From the NCBI RefSeq assembly GCF_042453785.1, contig NC_091665.1:27886501-27950500 (forward strand): a stretch of 64,000 bases of DNA. The letters run 5' to 3'. Position 1 is the stretch's first letter, and every line of letters starts with the position of its first letter. Of this stretch, positions 1 through 9,851 are shown piece after piece. A model generated the notes under the pieces. That model was not told where the DNA came from. It saw only the letters and a program-made list of their open reading frames with translations, and did not search any database. The DNA is from Malus domestica. Lineage: Eukaryota; Streptophyta; Magnoliopsida; Rosales; Rosaceae. The translations under genes and the position numbers were made by a program.

Positions 1-814
1 TTTGTTATCACTTTTCGTTTTCTTTTATTTTAATCAGCGAGTGACTTTTCACTTTTATTATTATTATTGTCTATTTGTAAGACACTACTGTCTCTCACCA
101 ATAATATCTGCACTTTTTTATTTTGTCTTGGCTATGTCTATCCTATATATTAATAATAGCACACCTTTTATCAATTTTTTTAAGAGTTTTAACAAAAAAA
201 AAATTCCGATACTGTTCATTTTTAACGAAAAACTACATTTATATATTTTCCTGATACCATTCACTATACCTTTAAAAATGACTTTTCATTAAAAGTGAAG
301 GTTTTTTGGACTTTTCATTATTTTATTTTTTTTGTTTTTGAACAAAGACCCTTTATCAATTAAAAGCTAAGGAGAATATAAGTGTAAATAGTTACTTATT
401 TATATGATACATAATAAATTTGCTTAATATGTTTAGTCTGCCAAGTCGCCTAAACGTTAGGTCTTACTTCGCCACTCGACTAGAGCTTAGTGCCTTTTAG
501 AACCATGCAATTGTTATACTTAAAAAAAATCTCTCGATTCAAGGGAAAAGAGATTAGTTTGGCTCATCAATGAACAAGGAGTTTCTCTTTAATTCACCTT
601 GTGGCCAATTTATGGGATTTTATGCTCTTATGAGCAGAACCATTCATGTTATAAAACATTTTGTAAAGGCCATCTCTTAAAAAAAATCAATAAACTATGA
701 GATCGTTTAGTCATCACACTGTATAAAAACATATGAAAGAATCTAGTAAAAGAATTACAAAACCATCTATCCATTAGCTACAATAATTGACTAGACGACT
801 TTATTTTCTATTGA
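1..814. other. 5' flank of tandem gene copy 1
   Basis: AT-rich non-coding DNA. Bases 1-170 and 360-800 reappear as diverged copies at about 14250-14870 and 16045-16260, and 650-790 reappears at 22402-22525 and 28081-28120. It is therefore the left part of the unit that was tandemly repeated together with the membrane-protein gene; the unit probably starts left of the window. I see no coding sequence. Bases 172-300 belong to a dispersed MITE-like family (see 43682-43835). Confidence 0.6.
172..300. repeat. Dispersed MITE-like repeat, copy a
   Basis: AT-rich repeat with the recognisable phrases 'ctgttcatttttaacgaaaa' and 'gacttttcattaaaagtgaa'. Relatives in either orientation lie at 14128-14250, 43682-43835, 49405-49545 and 50866-51000. 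From memory this family is very common in apple and pear DNA; that is the basis for the Maleae guess. Confidence 0.5.
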
Positions 815-835
815 TCTTTTTTTTTTCTTTTTTTG

Positions 836-1090
836 GTTGACAACGGGGCTTAATGCCGAAAGAATATGAAGATTAGATAAGAATATAACGAGGTCACGAG
901 ACCCAAACTATATTTGCAATTAGTAACAGATGACAAGGAGGTGCTTGCTCAAAAAATACTGAACTCAAACTACATGACAAACACAAACGAGCCAAATCAT
1001 CAGCAACAAAATTCTTTTCACGATAGATATAACGAACTTCTATTGATCTTTTAATTTTTGCAAAGTTATTTATAATACGAACAATTTCAA
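836..1090 (-). mobile_element. Decayed non-LTR retrotransposon RNase H fragment
   Basis: Read on the minus strand, the sequence translates to SIEVRYIYREKNFVADDLAR followed by CLSCSLSS and related residues. The 'YREKNFVADDLARL' part is the C-terminal motif of the RNase H domain found in plant L1-type LINEs. A poly(T) stretch at 815-834 would be the poly(A) tail of a minus-strand element. Stops interrupt it beyond about residue 60. A second copy at 18011-18260 shows that the fragment was present before the tandem duplication. Confidence 0.5.
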
Positions 1091-1517
1091 TAAACTAAAG
1101 GTAATCGATCACAAAGTATCTTTAAAAATAAAATAAAAAAAAACCTCCTCAATCTATTTAAGGAGCCAACCTCGCTCAAGAGAAAATCCAAAATCCAAAC
1201 TCCAATAACAAAAAGCAAAAGCTTCTTCCCTTGTTCCGCCTTGCCCTTCCCTCTCCTTTCCTTCCATCTTCTCAAGAAACAAACAGAAACCACTACAAGC
1301 AACAACTTTAGCAAGAAAATAAAGAAATACATAAACCCAATAAGCACCATTACAATCTCGAAGTACGACATACAACCTCTCTCTCTCTCTGTCTCAAGAT
1401 TTCAGCTTCAGAATTTGACATCTGAAAGTGAAAAGTTAATCTTTTTGTGTTTTTTTTTTCTTGATTCCCAGATCCGACTACGCAAAAGAGCGCAACACCC
1501 AAGACGGCCGGAGAGCG

Positions 1518-2036
1518 ATGTTGTCATCGTCGACAACAAGCGTTCACGTCATGGCCCTGGACGGCCTGGTCAACGTGAACTCACTCTTCACCATCGCCGT
1601 CTTCGTGGGGCTTTCTCTGGCGACTCCGGGACAGAGGAGCCTCGAGAACCGGACATCCTGCGACGCCGGGATCGACGTGGCGAAGGAGCTGCTGGTGTTC
1701 GAGGTTGTCTCCTTCAGCTTCTTCCTGTTCTCATCGCTGGTGGCGCAGGGACTGAAGCTGGCGATCAACCTGCTCAACAGCAAGGATGTCAAGGAGGCGT
1801 TGCATACCAACATCAATATGAAGGTGTTGAGATTCGGGATGTTGGGGTCGGCTTTCGGGTCGGTCATGGGTTGCGTGTTTCTGGTGCTGTCGATGGTGAA
1901 TGTGATTCAGATCAGGCTGGGGATGCTTTCGTGTGGCAGCAAATCCGCCGTCCATGCTGTGGCGCCGCTTGTTGTTTTGGTCACGACGGCTCTTTTGGTT
2001 TATATTTCTACTGCTGTTTATGCTTTTCTTCACTAG
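1518..2036 (+). CDS. MEE60-like membrane protein, tandem copy 1
   Basis: 172-residue protein of a plant-specific membrane family; I recall it as similar to Arabidopsis MATERNAL EFFECT EMBRYO ARREST 60 (At5g05950) and At3g07510, but no biochemical role is established from sequence. The conserved start is TTSVHVMALDGLVNVNSLFT. Four hydrophobic segments lie at about residues 19-36, 58-78, 103-128 and 142-168. The ATG at 1518 is preferred because the equivalent ATG is kept in the other two copies and the longer upstream frame has no conserved residues; a pyrimidine-rich 'ttgattcccag' at 1460-1472 looks like the acceptor of a 5'UTR intron. Copy-specific changes cluster near residues 95-103 (KEALHTNINM). 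The stop lies only 47 bp before a retrotransposon LTR fragment, so the native 3'UTR is gone or displaced to 12865. Family assignment is moderate; the reading frame is clear. Confidence 0.8.
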   Translation: MLSSSTTSVHVMALDGLVNVNSLFTIAVFVGLSLATPGQRSLENRTSCDAGIDVAKELLVFEVVSFSFFLFSSLVAQGLKLAINLLNSKDVKEALHTNINMKVLRFGMLGSAFGSVMGCVFLVLSMVNVIQIRLGMLSCGSKSAVHAVAPLVVLVTTALLVYISTAVYAFLH

Positions 2037-2041
2037 CTGCT

Positions 2042-2110
2042 GAATGCATATTTATGCAAGTCTCTTGTACGATATCATGAAAGTGTAAGATAGACCCTTA
2101 AGCAATATAA
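2042..2110. repeat. Duplicated gene-flank/LTR junction, first copy
   Basis: The 3' flank of copy 1 (2042-2083, ending gaaag) runs into the first 27 bp of the Copia-1 LTR (tgtaagatagaccc...). The LTR fragment resumes at 5315-5352 after the PIF/Harbinger insertion. The same flank plus LTR start is then repeated at 5353 onward. Removing the Harbinger element gives a 107-bp tandem duplication. Confidence 0.7.
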
Positions 2111-2390
2111 GAGCAATTCCACCCCTAAGGACTTTGCGCCAGCACCTAGCGCATTTATCCACTCAAATAAACAGTAACAGACTCTAATGAACAGTAATAG
2201 GTCAAGGCATCTCCACCCCTAAAAAAATGCGCTAGCACCTAGTGAAAAAATGCGCTGGCACAAACGATCTCCATCCCTACAAAATGCGCTGGCACCCAGC
2301 CCATTTAAAATATTTTTAAATTTTGTCTAAAAGAATAAAAAAATAAAATAGTTTTAATTTCGGATAGGATTTTTAATCAATCTCGTCACG

Positions 2391-2683
2391 CCACGTGTCA
2401 TTATCTGAACGTACTATTTTGTGAATAGATTTCCGCTAAGATTTTCAACCAATCCCGACACGCCACGTGTCACTTCCGTTTTACAATAATTTAGCCAAGA
2501 TTTCGATAAGATTTTTAACCAATCACGTCATGCCACGTGTCATTATCTGAACGTACTATTTTGTGGATAGATTTCTGATAATATTTTCGACCAATCCCGA
2601 CACGCCACGTGTCACTTCCGGTTTACAATAATTTAGCCAAGATTTTGATAAGATTTTCAACCAATCACGTAGTGCCACGTGGC
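2391..2683. repeat. Subterminal array of CCACGTG (G-box) repeats
   Basis: Two copies of a roughly 142-bp unit. Each unit holds two CCACGTGTC sites; a fifth site reads CCACGTGGC. The sites start at 2391, 2463, 2533, 2605 and 2675, so spacing alternates 72, 70, 72, 70 bp. CACGTG is the plant G-box core. The array lies between the left terminal repeat and a TATA-like 'catataaacc' near 2717, followed by an ATG at 2821. It could be a transposase-binding array, an element promoter, or both. Confidence 0.7.
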
Positions 2684-2820
2684 ATTGTCCAGAACCTCAT
2701 CCTTTCTTTTTTTGTCCATATAAACCATACATCCCTACATCCATCCTCACACCAAGCTCAATCCTTCTTTTTAGCTCAGAATCCTTGTTCATCGTTTTCA
2801 AATCTTGAGTTCTTATTACA

Positions 2821-2973
2821 ATGTCTTCTTCAAGAAGGGTGTATAAACAGTTGCAGGAGCAACAACAAAGGTTGTTGGCACAACAGGCAGAATTGGCCAA
2901 TCTCGAGGAAGGTGGAGGTGGAGGTGGAGATGAGGCTTTCTTCATGGAGGAGGATGAGGGTGGAATAAATTAA
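2821..2973 (+). CDS. Short Gln/Gly-rich ORF of the Harbinger element
   Basis: A 50-residue ORF starting MSSSRRVYKQLQEQQQRLLA, with a Gln-rich middle, six glycines and an acidic end (MEEDEGG). A TATA-like sequence lies about 100 bp upstream and the G-box array lies before that. It resembles the low-complexity N-terminus I would expect of a plant Harbinger transposase whose catalytic part has been deleted, but 50 residues are too few to assign. Function unknown. Confidence 0.35.
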   Translation: MSSSRRVYKQLQEQQQRLLAQQAELANLEEGGGGGGDEAFFMEEDEGGIN

Positions 2974-2999
2974 AATTTTGGTGCGGGTGGAATGCATAT

Positions 3000-4602
3000 A
3001 AAAATTACATAAGAAATAACATAAAAATTACATACGAAATTAAATAAATCAAAATATTGATGTGGGTGGAATGCATATAAATAAATAAAAATATTGTCAC
3101 CTGATCCGCTAAACTTGTCCCACTACGAAGGTTACCAGAAGCATGAGAGATGGCGTTTTTCTAACAAGTAAAGGATGCGTTGAATTTTTTCCAACGACCT
3201 TGAAGACCTTGACTAGTTCTGGCGTTTTCTCCATGTACATCTGTTGACCCTAGAAACTACCAAGCCTACGTGGCGCGCAGGCCGAGTAATCTATAAGCTA
3301 ACTACGTCCTTCGGTGAATGCGGGGCGTGCCAACTCGTCGGCCGAGCTCGGCCGAGGAGTAAATTTTGCTGATGTCGCGTTGGATGCGCGGCTGACTTCT
3401 GCGTCTTGCGATTGCGGCCGAGAAAGGAACGCGTCTCGGCCTTTTGGGCTCTCGAACCTGAAGACAAGGTTACTATCCTTACGAAGTTCAATATCAAATT
3501 CGGCTCTCAATGTGCCGAATGTAATAACTGTAACACCTCACTTTGCCGAGAAGACTGATGAGATGACCTCGACCAATAAGGATTCAAAAATCCTTCTCGA
3601 CCGAGACTTGGATAGGTAATCAACCGTCCTCGCCGCAGTGCTGTTGATGCCAACGGAAGATGCTGCGAGACCGGCTGATTCTACGGTGACAGAGCTATCT
3701 ATGCCGACTTAAGATATCACCGGTTGCTTTCACAGTGCTGTTGATGCCAACGGAAGATATGTCAGCGAAAAAAGAAAGAAAAAATCTCAAGTTGTTGAGT
3801 TTGCGCAAGGCAGTTGTATTGATTTGCAGGTCATTTTTCCGTTGTTCGTGACTCTGTATTTATAGTGGCTGATGTACTTGCTTGGCACGGCTAGATAGAG
3901 TTTGACTGCAACTCTAACTCACTAAATAAAATTTGATCCATAGCTTTTAAAATTCTGCGACCTCCAAAATAAAGCCCATCCAGGCTTTATCACATCTAAT
4001 CTACCTAGGCTTCTGATTTTATTAAAACCTCCAGCAGAAACCTTCACTTCAATCACACAAAAAGCCTAGTCTAGCTAGGTTTGTTGTGTCATCATCTCAA
4101 CCTAGGCCTATCACATCACCACCAAAATCCAATCTAATCCTATCCTATTTAGGCTTCTTCATAATCTATGCAACCTGATCCCCACCATATTTTAAATAAA
4201 CAATAATCAATTTGCACCACACACCACACATTCGCGCTCCAGAACACCCAAGTCAGATTGACTTGTGCTGCCATGTTTCCAGTTGGAAATATATCTCTTA
4301 TCTTTCATAATAAATTACTATTAAAAGATAATTATGATAAAACACCATAACATTATCCTTTAATAATAATAAAATGAATTATCTCTACTTTTCATCTGAC
4401 GGTGTGAAACTTTGCTCATTCAACGGCCTTGATTACACGGGCCGATTGTGTAAATTTGGGTCCAAACAACATCGCAAAACGCTTTCGTAATTTTACTCCA
4501 CATTTCTCGCTTATCCATCACATTCCCCGTAATCGGGTCATGAGTAGTGTGAACCCAACATTCACACAACGTAATATCTTCAATGAGCCTCCACGAAGAC
4601 AT
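3000..4602 (-). pseudogene. Harbinger ORF1 (Myb/trihelix-like), split by a solo LTR
   Basis: Minus-strand reading begins at 4602 with MSSWRLIEDITLCECWVHTT and includes REMWSKITKAFCDV. This is the SANT/trihelix-like DNA-binding start found in ORF1 proteins of plant PIF/Harbinger elements, which partner the transposase. After the LTR insertion it resumes near 3220 with 'GLQGRWKKFNASF' and 'ISHASGNLRSGTSLADQ', the continuation expected for this family. Stops and a frame change occur in both halves. The join across the LTR (catc on both sides) restores colinearity, so the LTR inserted into a formerly continuous ORF. Confidence 0.6.
3242..4391 (+). mobile_element. Solo LTR inside Harbinger ORF1
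   Basis: About 1.15 kb starting TGTTGACCCTAGAAACTACC. Near-identical 5-bp flanks (acatc before, tcatc after) bound it, and the interrupted ORF1 continues across it. The first half is GC-rich with repeated GGCCGAG motifs, and a TATA-like 'gtatttatag' lies near 3856. I see no internal coding or second LTR, so it looks like a solo LTR left by LTR-LTR recombination. It is probably Gypsy-type, but the superfamily cannot be set from an LTR alone. Confidence 0.55.
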
Positions 4603-5394
4603 TTTTTTCTCTTAAAGTGTAGAAAATATTGAAATGTAGATAGTATAGAAAGTGTAGAAAATATTGAAATGTGGTGTAAAGGTGGAAGATGAGGGTTAGG
4701 TATTTATAGGAAAAAATTTAACATTTTTCAAAATTTTATGTAATTTTTTTAAAATTTTATGTATTTTTTAATAATTTTTCTGTATTTTTTTAATAATTTT
4801 TAATGAATTTTAATATAGTTAATTAATCTGGACCGTTGGATTTGAAAAATATTCAAATCCAAGAGACAGGGAGTTGCCACGTAGCCAACGGACATATTTC
4901 TGACCGTTGGGCCTTTTTTTTTTTTTTTTTTTTTACTTTTTTGTGAAAAAAAGTGGACCGTTGATCTTTGATCCGACAGTCTATTTTAAAAGTAAAATTA
5001 AAATTTTTTTTACCGTTGGATTTCCAACGGCACAAAGAGAGCCACGTCGCCAACTCGGGGGGGGGGGGGAACTGAGTGCGCTTGCACGCGGGCCCGCGCT
5101 CTGAAATCCTATCGGGCACTCGCTCCAGCGCCTCCGTGAAGCGCACGCGCCAGGCAAACTGCCCAACTTCTTGCTCAGTCTTTTTTGGGCTGGTCCAGAG
5201 CCCAGCTCGGGCTGGGTACCAGTCAAGTTGAGGGGGTGGACTTGGTTGACAGGGTCCTGGCCTTGTTTTTGTGCTGGGTCCTGGGCAAAGTCCACTGGGG
5301 TGGAATTTCTCTAAGGGCCAACTTTATATTAACTTAACCACCAACCTAAAGAGAATGCATATTTATGCAACTCTCTTATACGATATCATGAAAA

Positions 5395-6089
5395 TGTAAG
5401 TTAGACCTTAAGCAATATAAGGAGTGACTCTATGGATTCATTTGGATGTACTTTTAAAAATGATTAAAAAAAATTTTGGTTAAATTGATTTGAGTTCCAA
5501 AAGCACTTTAAGTGACTTTTTGAAGAAGCATCAGATATGTATTTCTTGTAGGAAGCACTAAAGTACTTTTCCAGGATCCATTTGGATTTTTACTAAGGAT
5601 TGGTATCAAAAACATTTTCACCAAAAGCGCTTTCACTCATTTTAAAAGCACATCCAAACGAGCCCTATATCAACTTAGCCACTAACCTGAAGAAGATATC
5701 GTCCCAGGAAATAAGGCAAGGAACTAAAGTTCTTCTACAACTCTACACAACTGGAAAACAAGGCTCACTAAATGGGGCTTGAGTATTTCTATAAAACTTG
5801 CGTGTAAAGTGAGAGTGTAGGGACCTTAGTTATATATTGTATGTGATGGGTCTTTGATTAGGAGTCCTCCCCTTAAGAAAACCTTATCAAAGATTGACCT
5901 TATCATCGAGAATCACTTATGCATTATATCGGCTAGTAGAGTTCTAATTTATCTAAGAGTGTTTCTAACTTGAATACCGAAGGAATACAACTCCTGAAAA
6001 GTGTACCACATGTGTCAATCCTAATCTCCTTGTTGTCCCAAAAGTCTTTGTACAAATTACAAAGTGTTTGCTCTCAAATAGTACTTACA
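5395..6089 (-). repeat. Copia-1 LTR (left; 3' LTR of the element)
   Basis: Begins TGTAAGTTAGACC and ends ATAGTACTTACA, so the LTR ends are TGTAAG/CTTACA. It contains a 232-bp MITE at 5434-5665. It aligns with 12405-12864 along its length, with many substitutions, which marks an old insertion. Confidence 0.85.
5434..5665. mobile_element. MITE nested in the Copia-1 LTR
   Basis: A 232-bp element with about 26-bp terminal inverted repeats. The left end begins GGATTCATTTGGATGTACTT, and the reverse complement of the right end begins GGGCTCGTTTGGATGTGCTT. It is flanked by tat. The right Copia-1 LTR lacks it, so the empty site is visible in the same window ('gactctatatcaac'). Confidence 0.8.
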
Positions 6090-6749
6090 TTCTCCCACTA
6101 GAGCAAATACTTTGTAAAGTTGTATAATTATACTTGAGTTGGAAAGAATCTGTATTGGTCATGAGATTAGTATTCGACACTTCTTAGTTTACCAGTCTTT
6201 GTCATTGTCAAGCATTTATGTGAACTATAGGGTAACACACTCAATTCATTGAAGAGTACCATCCCCATAATTACTTACAATAAAACTTACCAACACATAA
6301 GACTCCAGCAAGATATATGATATGTAAGACACAGCTGAACATGTATTAAATGTGTTAAACATTTGGTCCATTTTCCGAATTGAAAACGATCTTTGTGCTT
6401 CTATATGAAGCCCTTAGGATGTCTATCACTTTATAATGAATGAAAAATCATAAAGTATCATGTAATAAACACATTCATGCATTATCATAACTAATAGTTG
6501 AACTCTTTAAGGGAACTTGAACAACCTTTCAACATTATTCTTTACTAGCTAAGAAAACTTCATCATTAATACTCAAAACTTATCCTCCATAGCATAAACT
6601 GTAACTGAATAAAAACTAACATAAAGGTTAAACCAATTACATAACTCCCACTAATTCGCTGCATCGAAATCAGCCAAGACTCTCATTCTAGTGACATGCT
6701 TCTTAAAGACAATCATGAGAACTGCTTTATTTAATGGATCAACAATCAT

Positions 6750-8942
6750 TTATCCAGTCTCCAAATAATCGACTTTAACTAATCCAGCTACCACCTTCTC
6801 TCGAGCAATGAAATACTTTCTATCCAAGTTCCTTGTTGCATTAGACCTCTTATTATTCTTAGTAAAGAATATGGCTGCATTGTTATCACATAAATCTGTA
6901 TAGGTCTCGATATAGAATCCACAGCTTGAAGCCCAAGTATGAAGTTCTTCAACCAAATAGCTTGATCCACTGTTTCACAAACTGATAAATATTCGACAAC
7001 CATAGTTGATGCTGTCACAGTTCCGTGTTTCACATTTTTCCAAGAGACCGCACCACATGCCTTTAGGAAAACATAACCTGTCATCGATTTCATATCATAT
7101 GGGTAACCTGTGTCTAAATCATTATATCCTTCCAAAACCAAACTCCGAGTTCTTCTATACACTAACATATGGTCTTTAGTTCTCTGAAGGTATCTCAAAA
7201 CCCTTTTGGCAGCATTCCAGTGGGCTTCTCCAACATTGGATTGAAACCTACCAAGCACAAAGATGGTGAAAACCAAGTCAGGCCTTGTGCACACCTGTGC
7301 ATACATCAAACTTCCCACCAAAGTACATTTGGTTTGTCTTCCATAGTCTTCCTCGCCAAGTCTGTTTTTGGACATTGCAGTTTACTCAATTTATCACCCC
7401 CTGATATAGGCATTTATGTGGTTCCACATGAAGACCTGTTGAATCTTTTTAACTCTTTTTCTATGTATGCCCTCTGTGACAATCTCAGTAAACCTCTCAT
7501 TCTATCTCTTTTGATCTCAATCCCCAAAACATGTCGCTTCTCCCAGGTCCTTCATTTCAAAATGCTTCTATAATAATGTTTTTGTCTCATCCAACAAATT
7601 GTGACTATTTGTGGCAACCAATTTATCATCCACATAGAGAACTAGGATGATAAAGTTGCTCCCACTGAACCTTAGATAGATGCAATTGTCTAAAGGGTTT
7701 TCAGTGAAGCCATGTTCTTTCACAACTCTATGAAACTTCAAGTACCGCTGTCATAATGCTTGCTTCAATCCATAAGTGGATTTGTTGAGCTTGCACACTA
7801 AGTTTCTTCCTTCTCCCTCTTTAAAACCTTATGGTTGTCGCATGTAAATACATTATTTCAGATCCCCATTCAGGAATGCCGTTTTTACATCTATTTGATG
7901 TAAAATTAAATCAAAATAAGCCTCCATAGACATGATAACCCTAAAATCATCTTTTGTTGATACATGACTGAATGTTTCTTTATAGTCTACACTCTCATTC
8001 TGTGTGAAGCCTTTTGCAATGAGCCTGGCTTTGTGCATTTCTATGTTTCCATTTGAATCCCTTTTTTGTTTTAAAGACCCATTTGCACCCTATGGGTTTT
8101 GTTCCTTCTGTATGTTCCACTAAGTCCCATACTTGGTTGTTTGCCATCGAGCTTAATTCACTCTTCACGCCTTTATCCACTTGTTTGCATTTGGTCCTGC
8201 AATAGCTTCTTTGTAACTCATCAGATCATTTAACTCTGAAAGATCAGTGTCAACCTCTGTCAAATACACGAAATCACTTAAGGTTGTAGGTTTTCGAACC
8301 CTAGATGACTTTCTTACAGCACCTGCAACCATAAAATTGTCTTCTTGTGCTTGTTGTTGTTGATGATTTTATGTCATAGCATCTTCAAGAACATCTTGAA
8401 TAACTGTATTATTATGCAGTTCAGTGTCATGTGCAGCCTCTATCTCGTTGTATGGTTCATCAGAATCATTACTTCTCATGTTCTCAGTTACTATAATCAT
8501 TAGTGCCATTACCCATGTGTTACGATCAACTTCCTCAACTGTAGCTTCTATTTTCATTAGTGTCTTCTTCAAATACGAATTCTTCAACCCTTGTTCCAGA
8601 ATCATTGCTTGCATCAGACTCTATGAAAACTGCTTTTCCAATTTCGACAATTCTAGTAGTTTGATTAGGGCAATAGAATCTAAAACCCTTCGATCTCTCA
8701 ACATATCCAATAAAATGACAACTAATAGTCTTGGAATCGAGTTTCTTGTAGCCTGGGTTATAGATTTTTGCCTCTGCCCTACAACTCCATACATGCAGAT
8801 GGTTCAAACTTGGTTTTCTGCCTGTCCAAAGTTCGAAATGTGTCCCTTCCACAGATTTTGAAGGTACCCTATTAATTATAAAATTCACAGTTTTCACTGC
8901 TTCACCCCACAAACAACTTGGAAGATTGGTTTTACAAATCAT
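6750..8942 (-). pseudogene. Copia-1 pol remnant (integrase end, RT, RNase H)
   Basis: Minus-strand fragments in several frames. 8942-8535: the C-terminal part of integrase (TNLPSCLWGEAVKTVNFIIN, RKPSLNHLHVWSC). 8180-7853: the start of reverse transcriptase (GCKWVFKTKKG, IDVKTAFLNGDL). About 7640-7610: the catalytic LYVDDKLVA. 7375-6750: the linker and RNase H (VGSLMYAQVCTRPDL, MTGYVF, CDNNAAIFFTKN). Frameshifts and stops separate the pieces, so no functional polyprotein can be made. This fits the age suggested by the diverged LTRs. Confidence 0.8.
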
Positions 8943-9851
8943 GCTTCTTAGTTTTAATTTGCAACCTTTTTTTATTTTTAAATTTGTACTAATTTTCTTT
9001 TTAGTTTTAATTTGTAACTATATATTAATCTAAATTTCTAATTTTTTATTTGTAACCATAATTTATTTATAATGTAACCATTCTACTTTATAAATGTACC
9101 ACTTTGTTATATGTAAAATGTTCCAATTTTTGTCTAAATGTATCATTTTTATGTGAAATGTACCCATTTTGTAGTATAAAATCTATAAATGTATCATTTT
9201 TCAATTTCAAATTAACCCTGATTTAGAAGTATACAATAGAACATTTATTTTGTTCAAAAAAAGAATATACAAATTGTGTGTGTGTGTGTGTGTGTGTGGT
9301 GTATTTTTTTTTTTTAACAAAAGGGTGCACATTGTATATTCTTTTCCTTGGGTACATTCTTTTTATTTTTTATTAAATAGTTTGTTGAGCCAAAATTAAT
9401 GTGTACATTATTTTCCTCTTGTTTTAAATGTACCCATGATTTTTTTTTCTCTTATCCTTTTTTATTTGGGTACGTACATTGTTGTGTCATGCAGGAGTAC
9501 ATTTTTGCTGTTGTCAAGTTCATGGGTACATGCAAAATTAATTTACTAGGTGTATATTATTTCACTTGACACTACTCATTAAAATTTGCAAAACTTTGTG
9601 CACAATGGTTTGTTATGTACATTGTTTTTAGTCTCATAATCCATGAGACTTTTACCATTTATAGTGCGAAAATGGTGAGATTTGTTAAATACAATTTAAG
9701 TTAAAAGAGAAAATAACTAACATAAAATATATTAATGCTAATATGCTAATGTGTACAAAGTTAAACGACTTTGATCAAAATATAAAAATCAATAAGGTTT
9801 CAATTAAAAAATATTGGTGATTAGAGACCGCATCCAAAGTATCTCTTATTA
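8943..9851. other. AT-rich segment replacing the Copia-1 integrase core
   Basis: About 0.9 kb of AT-rich sequence with repeated 'tgtacc' and 'gtacatt' phrases and a (TG)n run at 9276-9299. It sits between the protease-region reading (9852-10073) and the integrase C-terminal reading ending at 8942. The zinc-binding HHCC and DDE residues expected here are absent. I could not find clean terminal repeats or a target duplication, so it may be an insertion with an accompanying deletion. Confidence 0.45.

Larger units (their letters stand above)
2111..5311. mobile_element. PIF/Harbinger-type DNA transposon, decayed
   Basis: A 3.2-kb element with terminal inverted repeats: left end GAGCAATTCCACCCC, right end GGGGTGGAATTTCTC. 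Both ends are flanked by TAA (2108-2110 and 5312-5314), the 3-bp target duplication typical of PIF/Harbinger. It carries a Myb/trihelix-like ORF1 remnant on the minus strand (3000-3240 and 4392-4602), a short plus-strand ORF (2821-2973) and subterminal repeats (2391-2683). No DDE transposase is visible, so it is not autonomous. A solo LTR (3242-4391) interrupts ORF1. The right arm (4630-5311) is AT-rich, with a poly(T) run near 4914 and an 11-G run near 5057. The element landed in the first copy of the duplicated LTR start. Confidence 0.75.

Noticed and set aside
1087-1371. A hydrophobic minus-strand frame upstream of gene copy 1
   Set aside because: It recurs only because the leader DNA is repeated in units 2 and 3; the frame shifts among copies and overlaps the 5' leader of the plus-strand gene.
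5055-5070. A G-run as a possible G-quadruplex regulatory site
   Set aside because: A single homopolymer run inside a decayed transposon, more likely slippage; no conserved pattern of G-tracts.
9276-9299. (TG)n tract as a regulatory Z-DNA element
   Set aside because: A simple microsatellite in a degenerate transposon segment; no supporting context.
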